Numbered from the stretch's first letter, positions 36,201 through 42,338 are shown. The stretch: DNA of 64,000 nt from an uncultured Christensenella sp. (GCA_910587015.1 CAJUME010000012.1:62001-126000), one strand, 5' to 3'. Notes: generated from the sequence alone by a model not told the origin. Numbers and translations: made by a program.

Positions 36201-37131
36201 GCACGCGCAAATCGAGCTTCATTGTATAAAGCCTTTTGCCGTTTTCGTCCTCGCCCTTCTCCTCAACGGAGGTATCGTTGAAGTTTTTAACGGTCAGCTC
36301 GTTTAAAATATAAACGGAAAACTCGTTTGCGGGCAGTCCGCGGTAAATTCTGAACTCGCCAACCGTCAACCCTGTGGGCTTTTCGCTCGGCCAGTCGATA
36401 TTGTCCATATCGTCGTAGATATAGTTTTTACTTTTTTCGCGCCAGCTTACGTCCTTATCCGTCACGCAGAACTGACGCGCTATATTCGACGCGCCCTGCG
36501 GCATATCCGCGGAAATCAGCTTGCCGTCGTAATATTTTTTGTGCGTATAAACCTTCTGCTCCATAACCGTCTTTACGGTCGACTCCATATAAGACGACCA
36601 GCTCGGCTGGTTTTTAAGCACGTAGTTCATATACGCAATATTTTCTATAACAGTGTGGTCGGTGGGCAGCGAGCCGTCCTCGGGCATATAATACTCGTTG
36701 CCGGACGCGCTGTACAAGCCCGCATTCTCCTCCGCGCTCTTCGCCGCGCATACGGTGGAGTTGCCCAGCTCCTCGACAAACACAAAATCGGGCTTAAACA
36801 AAAAGCCCATTCCGAAATAGCCCGCAACGCCTGCAAACACCGCAGAAAGCGTAGCTATTGTCTGCTTTATTCTGCGGACGCGCACAATGCCGAGCGGCTT
36901 GCTTTTGTAAACGCGCCTCTCGCCCCTAAGGCTTTTGCTCTTATCGTGAAGCCCCGCGCGGCGGTTAACGGACTTATCGCGCTTTTTGCACGCGCGGAAG
37001 CCCGCGGTTTTAACCACGCTCAAATCCTTTTCTATTTTAAGCCCGTGACGGGACTGCTTAACCTTTTTCTCTTTCATTTCTTGTAAATTATCCCTCGGAA
37101 CGGCGGCAAAATTCGTGCCCCTTTTCCGCAT
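30277..37131 (-). CDS. 2284-residue signal-anchored extracellular repeat protein
   Basis: Function not recognised. Residues 1-90 are strongly basic, followed by one membrane segment at about 91-112 (TIATLSAVFAGVAGYFGMGF), so it looks like a type II membrane protein with a large outer part. About residues 420-1020 contain at least four related units sharing VDGxxxxGxxxIxxxNGxxxxxRV, an IYY/LYxxxGxxKYKL strand and a linker ending TDKDEYxDxxNGG. The middle region is rich in beta-strand motifs. The last 300 residues contain InlB B-repeat-like segments (FKGYYDYYSGERV...ITLYAEWVGK and FMGWY...LWAVWV). No LPXTG or SLH motif is present, so the N-terminal helix is probably the anchor. ATG 37131 has no clear ribosome site but lies 16 nt after the predicted transcript start; ATG 37077 with GAGGG upstream is the alternative. 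Confidence 0.85.
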   Translation of the reverse strand: MRKRGTNFAAVPRDNLQEMKEKKVKQSRHGLKIEKDLSVVKTAGFRACKKRDKSVNRRAGLHDKSKSLRGERRVYKSKPLGIVRVRRIKQTIATLSAVFAGVAGYFGMGFLFKPDFVFVEELGNSTVCAAKSAEENAGLYSASGNEYYMPEDGSLPTDHTVIENIAYMNYVLKNQPSWSSYMESTVKTVMEQKVYTHKKYYDGKLISADMPQGASNIARQFCVTDKDVSWREKSKNYIYDDMDNIDWPSEKPTGLTVGEFRIYRGLPANEFSVYILNELTVKNFNDTSVEEKGEDENGKRLYTMKLDLRVHQSGLDSAVHYYKQQMYVTGGLYAWPSFDYTTVEYTFTEDWVVKEFTINDKYAAKMGSVSADCSSTSTTVFDYAEEKAVNSYYPDYFNQTYIKWDPTSSANEPTAASCLASAFGDVLTQGATLKLELAVDGKQIDGAVHIGIDGGSFNDLRVALDGAGVGGIKLYMADENGKKTLYFAIGGNKYKLGLDAFTAENGAAGASSATTAEPENTADGESGAALFDADALVEQLFGGKFTLSDKGKKATLESEIELFGLKIPVNFSFNIKKNVASLNEVTAAFRLGKNDIAARMTFGTEEDIPARLTAEEKAQYTSLTEGITLGVKLGFGDISLNGNAFIGFANGGIGEVRAKFGGLGICYAPADNALYISHGNNVKYKLDLSSLGGSVDFDGIISGLDLNSVIRDALSNFYIGGGSVSTTVKVDLQQQLQQIISLAVSLEFNNGINVNVNSELFGKPLTLSVGLAHESVPEIGDKSEYTDILNGGVSADVALTVDGLRLNGTLYLEMQNGAVASVRVALNNGAVGIYYEKDVNGGADGDVIYIDLGASKIKLPVSALTSGNGGANLGELFGKTDLKGLLTQAIEGLCGGENQFGCSFTLEIDGEKVPVSLGLDLNERLALRVEASVFGKGVTADIALGGGKMPELTDKDEYVDVINGGFAISGNVLISVNGKTAKLALNSLALRLNGGLGFELDARITAAEKYFDIYASYLDNTLTLVYGSDDDNGESNFVGVRVNTKEDLELLKTALEDVYNRLCIVIGEISPENADALSKENIKDLIDKVGAGSASADIMSEIFKILGIELGEGEQPNAEAVLKKLGIPLNSDGSVDIKGLLKAVRIQSFGNGAAITLGENISVNIGIDAGAVNGGLAVQLGNASASVELTDIKLGAFAPECPVSANELLTARDLADGLDYIAAAFELVAEREVALDADVTITENGAAAMEVGVLVEYNQGENGFPLHIDSGKVNEQTGLREGMNLWVDPTAYLHLKLDLKNKRTDGKDLYVDAYILDATPVDKSYLTSGKYTTDGMLDVYLSVSNGGGNPLTVYLPMKDILTVAAMGGALLNISDIELEGENLQELNKAVKQIAAVIDQLLVENYLGGLSSQFHSLGESVIGQILAAQNIQAKNLSELLNLLLKSVFGADAVEGNNVPAVSGAAACGNYIKRVGFERGETERALAVVLNSAAIYGNGYGDIELRVTKNSYSYGIMPAVEGGEPVTQTVNKSYITGLSLSNVYFGENNAKKLDLRASLTYEAAKPSSFAGYHSFADISALLAAFVNSATHEVAEVNGGADNNGGAAVTAADIAKKYALNSNYYIDGNVKIEVSGLGWLGLNANISINSFYVTINEDNSVEFNLSIYHDSFVGVITEKATVDITIKDDLILMRKTADGGKTYVTRVMTLTDFYADIMNQLKFIFAFSDSIMNAMTGSSGGSALVMKDFGDYLDGYLAGYAYSENNGAAVWSVDVSRKAINSLAGMEVFSQDIGVKLNADIQPDGQYKLNSLNIGSKLFGMLKFTANLNYRNPQNIWEGGNDLSGNVVKLDSKAQYGVDGRSWTTVLGGTKTDELAQSVNWGRLCRDTSGKTYIEYNGSNLHYGTLKFAYATDISNTVFEEFGERQRVLYGKNIYSVVDMPEISGVMPSVPDGNDRLVGYWDYGYITTDETDEFGAVIAMQAKYGAVTVSIISSQIVEGGLNGFTDYYQSEELGYVYYKTFKYDADNTVALAPQNNLNTYIFKGYYDYYSGERVEGFVADRPITLYAEWVGKTINITYSSDISVDGAEADASGVYSLEGALQYGEGGSLHTPATTVEGVVFMGWYIEAGEGYAYIADAEALKQYCANAGIAGDSVDVRLWAVWVTETAVEVTNFTRSNSFVCWTWKVGFNYDGAEFCEGKSAEISGKLGASVSAKAVLELLDGDKSKITALNSGKEVQLSGKSYSDSYTSLKTDGSGDAAFIGVRVSVVVSCGEGTLTLTETGYKAK

Positions 37132-37153
37132 TATATATTAGCTGACAAATAAC

Positions 37154-37182
37154 AGTATATAGGCTTTATGACAAAATGTCAA
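37154..37182 (-). promoter_or_regulatory. Promoter of the 2284-residue protein gene
   Basis: Minus-strand -35 TTGACA 37182-37177, 17-bp spacer, -10 TATACT 37159-37154. The -35 overlaps a TGACA-AAA-TGTCA inverted repeat (37169-37181). Confidence 0.75.
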
Positions 37183-37317
37183 CTTTGTAATAAAAATATA
37201 TGATAAATTTTTGCCTCAAATTTCATATTTTTTTAAAAAATCGGCTTGACGCCTGTCCTTTTTTGTTATTTTTATTTAATTTTACCCAAATACGACAAAT
37301 TTTTGTCATAGTATTAT

Positions 37318-37331
37318 ATGACAGCTGTCAT
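37318..37331. promoter_or_regulatory. Perfect 14-bp palindrome upstream of yggS
   Basis: ATGACAGCTGTCAT is followed by a further half-site TGTCATG at about 37337. It lies 38 bp before the yggS -35 and about 135 bp from the divergent promoter. TGACA/TGTCA half-sites recur in this intergenic region (37142-37147, 37169-37181, 37304-37309), which suggests a regulator binding site without identifying the protein. Confidence 0.4.
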
Positions 37332-37368
37332 ATGCTGTCATGCTCCCTGCCGGCGGCAAAAATTTCGC

Positions 37369-37397
37369 TTGACAACGGCGGCGGCATAAATTAAAAT
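37369..37397 (+). promoter_or_regulatory. yggS promoter predicting a leaderless mRNA
   Basis: -35 TTGACA 37369-37374, 17-bp spacer, -10 TAAAAT 37392-37397. Seven bases separate the -10 from ATG 37405, so transcription should start at or next to the A of the start codon, and there is no ribosome site. Confidence 0.7.
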
Positions 37398-37404
37398 TTT
37401 GTTT

Positions 37405-38070
37405 ATGATTAAGCAAAACGTAAAAAAGCTGCTTGCGGAAATCCCCTCCGCCAACCCCTTCGGCGAAAAGCTAACCCTTGTCGCGGCGGTTAAGCTTCAA
37501 CCTGCCGAGGCTATAAACGCGGCTATCGAGGCAGGCATAACAGACATAGGCGACAACCATGTTCAGGAATTCCGCGATAAATTTTCGCAGATAAACGGCA
37601 GTCCCAAACGGCACTTTATAGGGCATTTGCAAACCAACAAAATCAAATATCTTTTAGGTAAAACCGACCTGTACCATTCAATCGACAGAATGCCGCTTGC
37701 GGAAGAGCTTTCCAAAAAAAGCGCGGCGGCGGGCGTTACCTCGGATATTTTAATTCAGATAAATATCGGCAACGAGGAGGCCAAGGGCGGCTTTTCGTTG
37801 GAGGAAGCGGAAAGCGCATACAAAAAAATAGCCGCCTTACCCGCGCTGAGGGTAAAGGGGCTTATGGCAATGCTGCCTTTAAGCGACGATAACGTATTGC
37901 TGTATTCGCTTGCGGCAAAAATGCGCGGGCTTTACGACCGCCTGCGCGCGCAGGACGATAATTTCGAATATCTGTCAATGGGAATGAGCGGCGACTGGCA
38001 AATCTGCGTAGACGCGGGCAGCAATATGCTCCGCCTCGGCACCTCGATATTCGGTAAACGTCCCGTTTAA
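37405..38070 (+). CDS. yggS: YggS/PLPBP-family pyridoxal-phosphate homeostasis protein
   Basis: 221 residues. It is a single alanine-racemase-like TIM barrel with the PLP-lysine segment VAAVKLQ, the family motifs GDNHVQEF (residues ~50-57; GEN in most members), HFIGHLQTNKIKYL and LSMGMSGDW, and GTSIFGKR near the end. The family buffers PLP and influences amino-acid metabolism; no enzymatic activity is established. I start it at ATG 37405 because of the promoter geometry; TTG 37399 in the same frame would add two residues. It is monocistronic, followed by a terminator at 38157. Confidence 0.93.
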   Translation: MIKQNVKKLLAEIPSANPFGEKLTLVAAVKLQPAEAINAAIEAGITDIGDNHVQEFRDKFSQINGSPKRHFIGHLQTNKIKYLLGKTDLYHSIDRMPLAEELSKKSAAAGVTSDILIQINIGNEEAKGGFSLEEAESAYKKIAALPALRVKGLMAMLPLSDDNVLLYSLAAKMRGLYDRLRAQDDNFEYLSMGMSGDWQICVDAGSNMLRLGTSIFGKRPV

Positions 38071-38140
38071 TCAAATATCTTAGTTACGTTATTATGAAAC
38101 CATCCCTCCCGCACATCAATAAACGTTCCGTTTAATCAAA
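38055..38140 (+). repeat. 21-bp direct repeat of the yggS 3' end
   Basis: TAAACGTCCCGTTTAATCAAA (38055-38075, spanning the yggS stop codon) recurs 65 bp downstream at 38120-38140 with one mismatch. It looks like a small tandem duplication remnant in the 3' untranslated region. Confidence 0.6.
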
Positions 38141-38156
38141 ACATTTTAATAAAATA

Positions 38157-38183
38157 GGCGCGCGGACATTCAGTCCGCGCGCC
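38157..38183. terminator. Terminator between yggS and the XRE gene
   Basis: 11-bp stem GGCGCGCGGAC / GTCCGCGCGCC with loop ATTCA. T-rich flanks lie on both sides, so it can serve both convergent genes. Confidence 0.8.
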
Positions 38184-38202
38184 TTCAATTTGTAACGCTT
38201 TT

Positions 38203-38409
38203 TTAAATTTCCTCAAAAAACTCTTCGTATGAAATATCAAAAAACTTAACCAACGCTTTTATTGTTGATATATTCGGCTCGGTATTTCCGCTTTCCCAAT
38301 CGGATATTGTCCTTGCCGAAAATCCGAGATTTTTACCAAGCTCTGCTTGCGATAAATTTTTATTTTTCCGCAACTGCTTTATAATTGCGCCCGCGCCCTT
38401 GCATTTCAT
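38203..38409 (-). CDS. XRE-family helix-turn-helix repressor
   Basis: 68 residues from ATG 38409, one HTH_3 domain: IIKQLRKNKNLSQAELGKNLGFSARTISDWESGNTEPNISTIKALVKFFDISYEEFF. The Q-A-E-L turn and the SARTISDWE recognition helix are clear. An upstream in-frame start would translate the operator and is less likely; ATG 38418 is a near alternative. A TAAAAT hexamer (38422-38417) lies 7 nt before ATG 38409, which suggests a leaderless transcript. A 17-bp palindrome abuts this hexamer and a sister palindrome lies in the promoter of the divergent small gene, so it probably represses both. No toxin-like partner is evident. Confidence 0.88.
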   Translation of the reverse strand: MKCKGAGAIIKQLRKNKNLSQAELGKNLGFSARTISDWESGNTEPNISTIKALVKFFDISYEEFFEEI

Positions 38410-38420
38410 ATATTGCATTT

Positions 38421-38437
38421 TAGCGGATTTTCCGCTA
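38421..38437. promoter_or_regulatory. Operator 1 of the XRE divergon
   Basis: Perfect palindrome TAGCGGATTTTCCGCTA, extended to 23 bp (38418-38440) by flanking T/A. It overlaps the candidate -10 of the XRE gene. Confidence 0.75.
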
Positions 38438-38443
38438 AAATGG

Positions 38444-38472
38444 TTGACTTGGCGGAAAATCCGCCATATAAT
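38444..38472 (+). promoter_or_regulatory. Promoter of the small divergent gene with operator 2 as its exact spacer
   Basis: -35 TTGACT 38444-38449 and -10 TATAAT 38467-38472. The 17-bp spacer is itself the palindrome TGGCGGAAAATCCGCCA (38450-38466), sharing the core GCGGAAAATCCGC with operator 1. A repressor bound there would block polymerase directly. Confidence 0.85.
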
Positions 38473-38493
38473 ACAATAAAAAAGGAGCAAACT

Positions 38494-38706
38494 ATGGCAA
38501 CCGAAACAAATCATACATTTATTCCCGAGCTTGACGGTGCGAAAGAAGACGCAACATATAAAATAGATGTTGCCGACCTTTTACTTGATATAAAAGTACT
38601 GATAAAAGAATACTATACTGCAACTCTCACAGAAGATAAAAGCGAATTGCAAATAAGGTTTAACAACGGGCAAGCGTTTCGCCTTGCTTTGTCGGAAATA
38701 AAGTAA
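38494..38706 (+). CDS. Small protein of unknown function, divergent from the XRE repressor
   Basis: 70 residues, acidic, no membrane segment: MATETNHTFIPELDGAKEDATYK...LIKEYYTATLTEDKSELQIRFNNGQAFRLALSEIK. The pattern predicts a helix around 27-42 and two strands at the end. AAGGAG lies 5 nt before ATG 38494. Its promoter carries the operator of the neighbouring repressor, so it is probably repressed by it. The family is not recognised; an antirepressor or small stress protein would fit but neither is shown. Confidence 0.8.
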   Translation: MATETNHTFIPELDGAKEDATYKIDVADLLLDIKVLIKEYYTATLTEDKSELQIRFNNGQAFRLALSEIK

Positions 38707-38716
38707 GCAAAAATAA

Positions 38717-38748
38717 AAAAGCTTACCGATAAAATCCGGTAAGCTTTT
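38717..38748. terminator. Bidirectional terminator between the small gene and rpsR
   Basis: 12-bp stem AAAAGCTTACCG / CGGTAAGCTTTT with an 8-nt loop, A-rich before and T-rich after, between convergent genes. Confidence 0.85.
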
Positions 38749-38764
38749 AGCTTTCACTCAAAAA

Positions 38765-39028
38765 TCAGTCTGCCTTGAAAGGAAGCAGAGCCGCAATTCT
38801 TGCACGCTTGATAGCCTTGGAAAGCTCTCTCTGGTGCTTTGCGCAGGTTCCGCTCATTCTGCGGGGCAAAATTTTACCGCCCTCGGCAACAAATTTTTTA
38901 AGACGGTTTACGTCCTTATAGTCGATAAGCTCAACCTTTTCCTGACAGAAAACGCAAACCTTCTTGCGGGGAACCCTTTTATAAGCTTTTTTTACGGGCG
39001 CAGCAGCCGCCACTTTATTTTCTTCCAT
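38765..39028 (-). CDS. rpsR: 30S ribosomal protein S18
   Basis: 87 residues. The basic core KKVCVFCQEKVELIDYKDVNRLKKFVAEGGKILPRRMSGTCAKHQRELSKAIKRARIAALLPF is typical S18, including the Cys pair near residues 25-28 and CAKH that mark the zinc-type paralogue. An alanine/lysine-rich N-terminal extension of about 20 residues precedes it. Last gene of the rpsF-ssb-rpsR operon. Confidence 0.97.
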   Translation of the reverse strand: MEENKVAAAAPVKKAYKRVPRKKVCVFCQEKVELIDYKDVNRLKKFVAEGGKILPRRMSGTCAKHQRELSKAIKRARIAALLPFKAD

Positions 39029-39049
39029 AATTTAATCTCCTTGAAATTC

Positions 39050-39481
39050 TCAGAAGGGAATATCTCCGTCGTCGTCAAACGGTTGAAGCTGGGGCTTTGC
39101 ACCTCTTGAAGAGCCGCTGTTGCTCTGTGCGGGCGCGTCATAGCCGAAATCGTCGCCGCCGCCCTGACGGGGCGTCAAAAACTCCACGTCCTGCGCAACA
39201 ATATCAACGCCCGTACGCTTTACGCCCTGACTGTCCTCGTAGTTTCTCAGCTCTATCGAGCCGCTTACGCATACCTTCGTGCCCTTTTTGGTGAAGCGCG
39301 CAACCGTTTCTCCCAGACCGCGCCATGCAACGCAGTTGAAAAAGTCGGTCTTTCTTTCGCCGTCCGCTCCCGCATAATTACGGTTAACCGCAATCGAAAA
39401 GCGGCAAATCTTCACCCCGCCCGAGGTTTCGGTCAGCTCGGGGTCGCGCGTTAAATTCCCTATCAATATAACCTTATTCAT
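39050..39481 (-). CDS. ssb: Single-stranded DNA-binding protein
   Basis: 143 residues. An OB fold spans about 1-105 (MNKVILIGNLTRDPEL...VNRNY...FFNCVAWRGLGETVARFTKKGTKVCVSGSIELRNY), followed by a Gly/Gln/Ser-rich linker and the acidic tip FDDDGDIPF that recruits repair and replication proteins. It lies between rpsF and rpsR in the conserved order. Confidence 0.97.
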   Translation of the reverse strand: MNKVILIGNLTRDPELTETSGGVKICRFSIAVNRNYAGADGERKTDFFNCVAWRGLGETVARFTKKGTKVCVSGSIELRNYEDSQGVKRTGVDIVAQDVEFLTPRQGGGDDFGYDAPAQSNSGSSRGAKPQLQPFDDDGDIPF

Positions 39482-39499
39482 CTTAATTTTTCCTGTGTC

Positions 39500-39784
39500 T
39501 TATGCTTTTACGGTAATCATTCTTCTCAAAACGTCGGTCGTCAAGCCTGCAACTCTGTCAAGCTCTTTAACGATAGCGCCGTCTGCTTCGAAAGTGAGAA
39601 GTACATAATCGCCGTCGTTCTTGTAGTTAATGGGATAAGCAAGCTTTTTAACGCCCCATTTGTCGACGGAAACGACCGTACCGCCGTTGGACGTAATAAC
39701 GTCCTCAAGCTTCTTCCCGAACGCTTCCTTTGCCTCGTCGGCAACGGCTGTGTCGAGAACGTAAATCATTTCGTAAGTTTTCAT
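39500..39784 (-). CDS. rpsF: 30S ribosomal protein S6
   Basis: 94 residues from ATG 39784, giving the canonical MKTYEMIYVLD start with GGGAGG 8 nt upstream; a GTG three codons earlier overlaps the ribosome site and is unlikely. Typical S6 motifs include WGVKKLAYPINYKNDGDYVLLTFE. S6 pairs with S18 in the 30S platform. First gene of the operon. Confidence 0.97.
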   Translation of the reverse strand: MKTYEMIYVLDTAVADEAKEAFGKKLEDVITSNGGTVVSVDKWGVKKLAYPINYKNDGDYVLLTFEADGAIVKELDRVAGLTTDVLRRMITVKA

Positions 39785-39809
39785 TGTTTTCACCTCCCGG
39801 ACTTAATCG

Positions 39810-39831
39810 GCATACCTTCTATGCGGTATGC
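39810..39831 (-). promoter_or_regulatory. S6:S18 autoregulatory leader element
   Basis: In the rpsF leader a stem GCATACC / GGTATGC encloses GCATAGAA, with CCG adjoining the stem on both sides. This resembles the published S6:S18-binding leader with a conserved CCG bulge found before rpsF in many bacteria, where the protein complex represses its own operon. The match is by eye only. Confidence 0.55.
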
Positions 39832-39863
39832 AAGGCATTGCAGAAAAATAATCTGCTTATAAA

Positions 39864-39892
39864 ATAATACAATAACCGAAGCCGCTTGTCAA
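39864..39892 (-). promoter_or_regulatory. rpsF operon promoter
   Basis: Minus-strand -35 TTGACA 39892-39887, 17-bp spacer, -10 TATTAT 39869-39864. Confidence 0.8.
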
Positions 39893-39965
39893 CTACTTTT
39901 AAGCGCAGTTTTGGTTTTGCCGCAAACACTGTATTTGCATACGCGTTTTGCGCCATAGCTTTTCC

Positions 39966-41324
39966 TCAAAGCCGCGGTCTGCGCAAATAAACCCTTTCAA
40001 GCCTTTGCAACAGCCTTTGCTTGTCGTTTTCCACCGCGCCCGTTGCGCAGTCCTCCAACAGCAGCTGCAAAGTCCTGCCCGCTTCGTTTGCGGGCAGTCC
40101 CGCGGCAATAAGCTCGTTGCCCTTTATTGCAAGCTCCTTCAGTGTGAAGGGTCGCCCCTCCGCCCGCATTTGCGCGCAGATTTTTTTAAGCTTTGTCACG
40201 GTCGGCGCCTCGGCAAAATCGTCCGCGCAGGCGGAATAATCCGCTTGCTTCAACAGCATTAGCTTGTCAAGAATATCATAATTGCGCACTATAAATTTGC
40301 GCACCTTATTCTCCCTCGCGTCCCCGCGAAAGTCGTACATATGCAGGGCTGTAAGCTTTACAACCTCCTCTGTCAGCTTCTTCGGTGCTTTAAGTCTTTG
40401 GCAAATTTCCGCGGCTATCCGCGCCCCCTCCGTATCATGACCTATAAAATTGCCCGCATTCCGCATGCAATACGGCTTGCCGACGTCGTGCAACAGCGCG
40501 GCAAGTCTGATTGAAGCGTCCGCATACGCCGCGCAACGCAAAGAATGCTCCAAAACGTCGTGCTTATGGTATTTTTCATTCTGATAAACGCCATTGCCCG
40601 CATACAGCTCGGGCAGAATAATTCGCATAACGCCCGTATCCGCAAGAATTTTCATCCCGTTATATTGCCCCCCGCATATGCCGTACTTTCGGTCTGCGCA
40701 CAGCAAAAGCATAAGCTCGGCAAAAATTCTTTCCGCGGAAACGTCGCGTATCAGCTCCGCATTCGCGCGCGCTCCGTCAAGGCAATCCTTATCAGGCGCA
40801 AAGCCCGTCTGTGCGGCAATTCTTGCAAGGCGCATAAGCCTCAGCCCGTCCTCACCGAAAACCTTTTTTGACGGTGCAACGGTGGATATGCGCTTATTTT
40901 CAATGTCCTTAAGCCCGCCCAGCGGGTCAACGAATTTTCCCGCCGCAATGTCGTAATATACCGCATTGCACTTAAAATCGCGCCGCCGCGCGTCAAGCCC
41001 TATATCGGTGGTAAGGTATGTTTCCGCCGGTCTGTGACTGCCGCGCACATATTTGTCGGAGCGGAAGCACGCAAACTCGAACTCCTCTTCCCCGCACGCA
41101 AATTTTACCGTACCCGTGTTTTTATACTCGGCTTTAAGCCCGAAGCCCGCATTGCTTGCGCGTATGGCAAAATCGGCGCAATCGGCTGGCGCGCATACGT
41201 CCGTATCGGCTGTTTCGGATACAAGCCCCGCGGCAAAATCGCGCGCTCTTCCGCCGACAACATACAGCGGATAGGGCAATTCCTCTGCAAATTTTATAAG
41301 CTTTTCGGGCAAAATTCTTCTCAT
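39966..41324 (-). CDS. cca: CCA tRNA nucleotidyltransferase with HD domain
   Basis: 452 residues. The class II nucleotidyltransferase head has VVGGRARDF, the metal site DTDV (residues ~40-43) and RRRDFKCNAVYYD; the neck has EDGLRLMRLARIAAQTGF. An HD phosphohydrolase-like domain follows (HDVLEHSLRCA...LLHDVGKP). It adds or repairs the 3' CCA of tRNAs. ATG 41324 lies only 9 nt after a TATAAT and has no ribosome site, so the mRNA is probably leaderless. It is divergent from dagK with a shared promoter region. Confidence 0.92.
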   Translation of the reverse strand: MRRILPEKLIKFAEELPYPLYVVGGRARDFAAGLVSETADTDVCAPADCADFAIRASNAGFGLKAEYKNTGTVKFACGEEEFEFACFRSDKYVRGSHRPAETYLTTDIGLDARRRDFKCNAVYYDIAAGKFVDPLGGLKDIENKRISTVAPSKKVFGEDGLRLMRLARIAAQTGFAPDKDCLDGARANAELIRDVSAERIFAELMLLLCADRKYGICGGQYNGMKILADTGVMRIILPELYAGNGVYQNEKYHKHDVLEHSLRCAAYADASIRLAALLHDVGKPYCMRNAGNFIGHDTEGARIAAEICQRLKAPKKLTEEVVKLTALHMYDFRGDARENKVRKFIVRNYDILDKLMLLKQADYSACADDFAEAPTVTKLKKICAQMRAEGRPFTLKELAIKGNELIAAGLPANEAGRTLQLLLEDCATGAVENDKQRLLQRLERVYLRRPRL

Positions 41325-41333
41325 TGCAAAATA

Positions 41334-41385
41334 ATTATAGCAAATTTTTAAAATTATTGCAATTTATATCCCGTTGTTGTATAAT
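41334..41385. promoter_or_regulatory. Divergent promoters of cca and dagK sharing one palindromic -35 hexamer
   Basis: TTGCAA at 41357-41362 is its own reverse complement. Rightward it is followed by exactly 17 bp and TATAAT (41380-41385); leftward by exactly 17 bp and TATAAT (41339-41334). One hexamer can therefore act as -35 for either gene but not both at once. The leftward start falls 0-3 nt from the cca ATG; the rightward start is about 48 nt before dagK. Confidence 0.65.
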
Positions 41386-41439
41386 AATTTCGGTTCTTTA
41401 TTTTTACGCTGTAAGAAAAACCGAAAGAGAGTGAAAAAA

Positions 41440-42330
41440 ATGATTTATCTTATTGCTAACGAAAAGCACGTCACGGGCAAAGGCGCCAAAAAGCTTGACA
41501 TAGTACGGGGTGTATTCGACCGTGCGGGCAAAAAATACGAAATTCTTTTGACCCGCAGGGAAGGTGACGCCAAGGCGCATGCGGAAAGAATAACGTCTGA
41601 CGGCAACGGCAATATCCTTGTCGCGCTCGGCGGAGACGGCACCTTGCACGACATTATAAACGGCTTTAAGGACTTCGATAACAACTCTCTCGGGCTCATT
41701 CCCTTAGGCACGGGCAACGATTTTGCCGCCACCGCAGGCATTCCGCTCGATGTAAAGCGCGCGGCGGAAATTATCGCCTTCCGTCAGCCCGGACACATAG
41801 ATTTTATAGAATTTTCCAACGGACTTCGCTCTATCAATATTGCGGGCATGGGCATCGATGTGGACGTTCTGGAACGCACATATGCAGGCAACAAAAAGGG
41901 CAAATCAAAGTATGCAAGGGCGCTTGCTTCAAGCCTTGCGCACTTTAAAAGCCGCAAATACATAATAAAATACAACGATTGCGAGGAAGAGCTTTTCGGG
42001 CTTATCTGCGCAGTGTGCAACGGCAGACAAATGGGCGGCGGCATAAAGGTCTGCCCTTCGGCAAAGCTTGACGACGGATATATAGAACTGTTTTTGTGCG
42101 ACTATCTGTCCAAAACCAGAATAATAGGCGCGTTTTTAAAGCTTATGGCGGGCAAGGTCACAAGAGTTAAGGAGGCGCGGACAATAAAAGTAAAAAGCGC
42201 GCGGATAATTCCCGATGCAAAAAATTATACTCTTCAGGCCGACGGCGAGCTTTATCCCGACGTACCCTTCGAGGTGCGCGTGGTTTCCCGAAAGCTTAAA
42301 TTCCATATGCGCGAGGAAGAGCTGACTTAA
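41440..42330 (+). CDS. Diacylglycerol kinase-family lipid kinase
   Basis: 296 residues from ATG 41440 (MIYLIANEKHV). The DAGK catalytic domain shows the ATP-binding ALGGDGTLHDIINGF and GLIPLGTGNDFA motifs; the C-terminal beta-sandwich ends with VKSARIIPDAKNYTLQADGELYPDVPFEVRVV, as in DgkB/YegS. The family phosphorylates diacylglycerol for phospholipid recycling, though some members act on other lipids. Longer in-frame starts upstream would fall across the promoter. It is followed after 8 bp by the PP2C phosphatase gene. Confidence 0.9.
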   Translation: MIYLIANEKHVTGKGAKKLDIVRGVFDRAGKKYEILLTRREGDAKAHAERITSDGNGNILVALGGDGTLHDIINGFKDFDNNSLGLIPLGTGNDFAATAGIPLDVKRAAEIIAFRQPGHIDFIEFSNGLRSINIAGMGIDVDVLERTYAGNKKGKSKYARALASSLAHFKSRKYIIKYNDCEEELFGLICAVCNGRQMGGGIKVCPSAKLDDGYIELFLCDYLSKTRIIGAFLKLMAGKVTRVKEARTIKVKSARIIPDAKNYTLQADGELYPDVPFEVRVVSRKLKFHMREEELT

Positions 42331-42338
42331 TCCAAAAA

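Noticed and set aside
38410..38514. N-terminal extension of the XRE protein (103-residue version)
   Set aside because: It would translate both operators and the divergent promoter, and its sequence (Cys/Phe-rich) is not protein-like.
38203..38706. Toxin-antitoxin pair (XRE plus small protein)
   Set aside because: The genes are divergent, and the 70-residue acidic protein resembles no toxin family; the data support a repressor divergon only.
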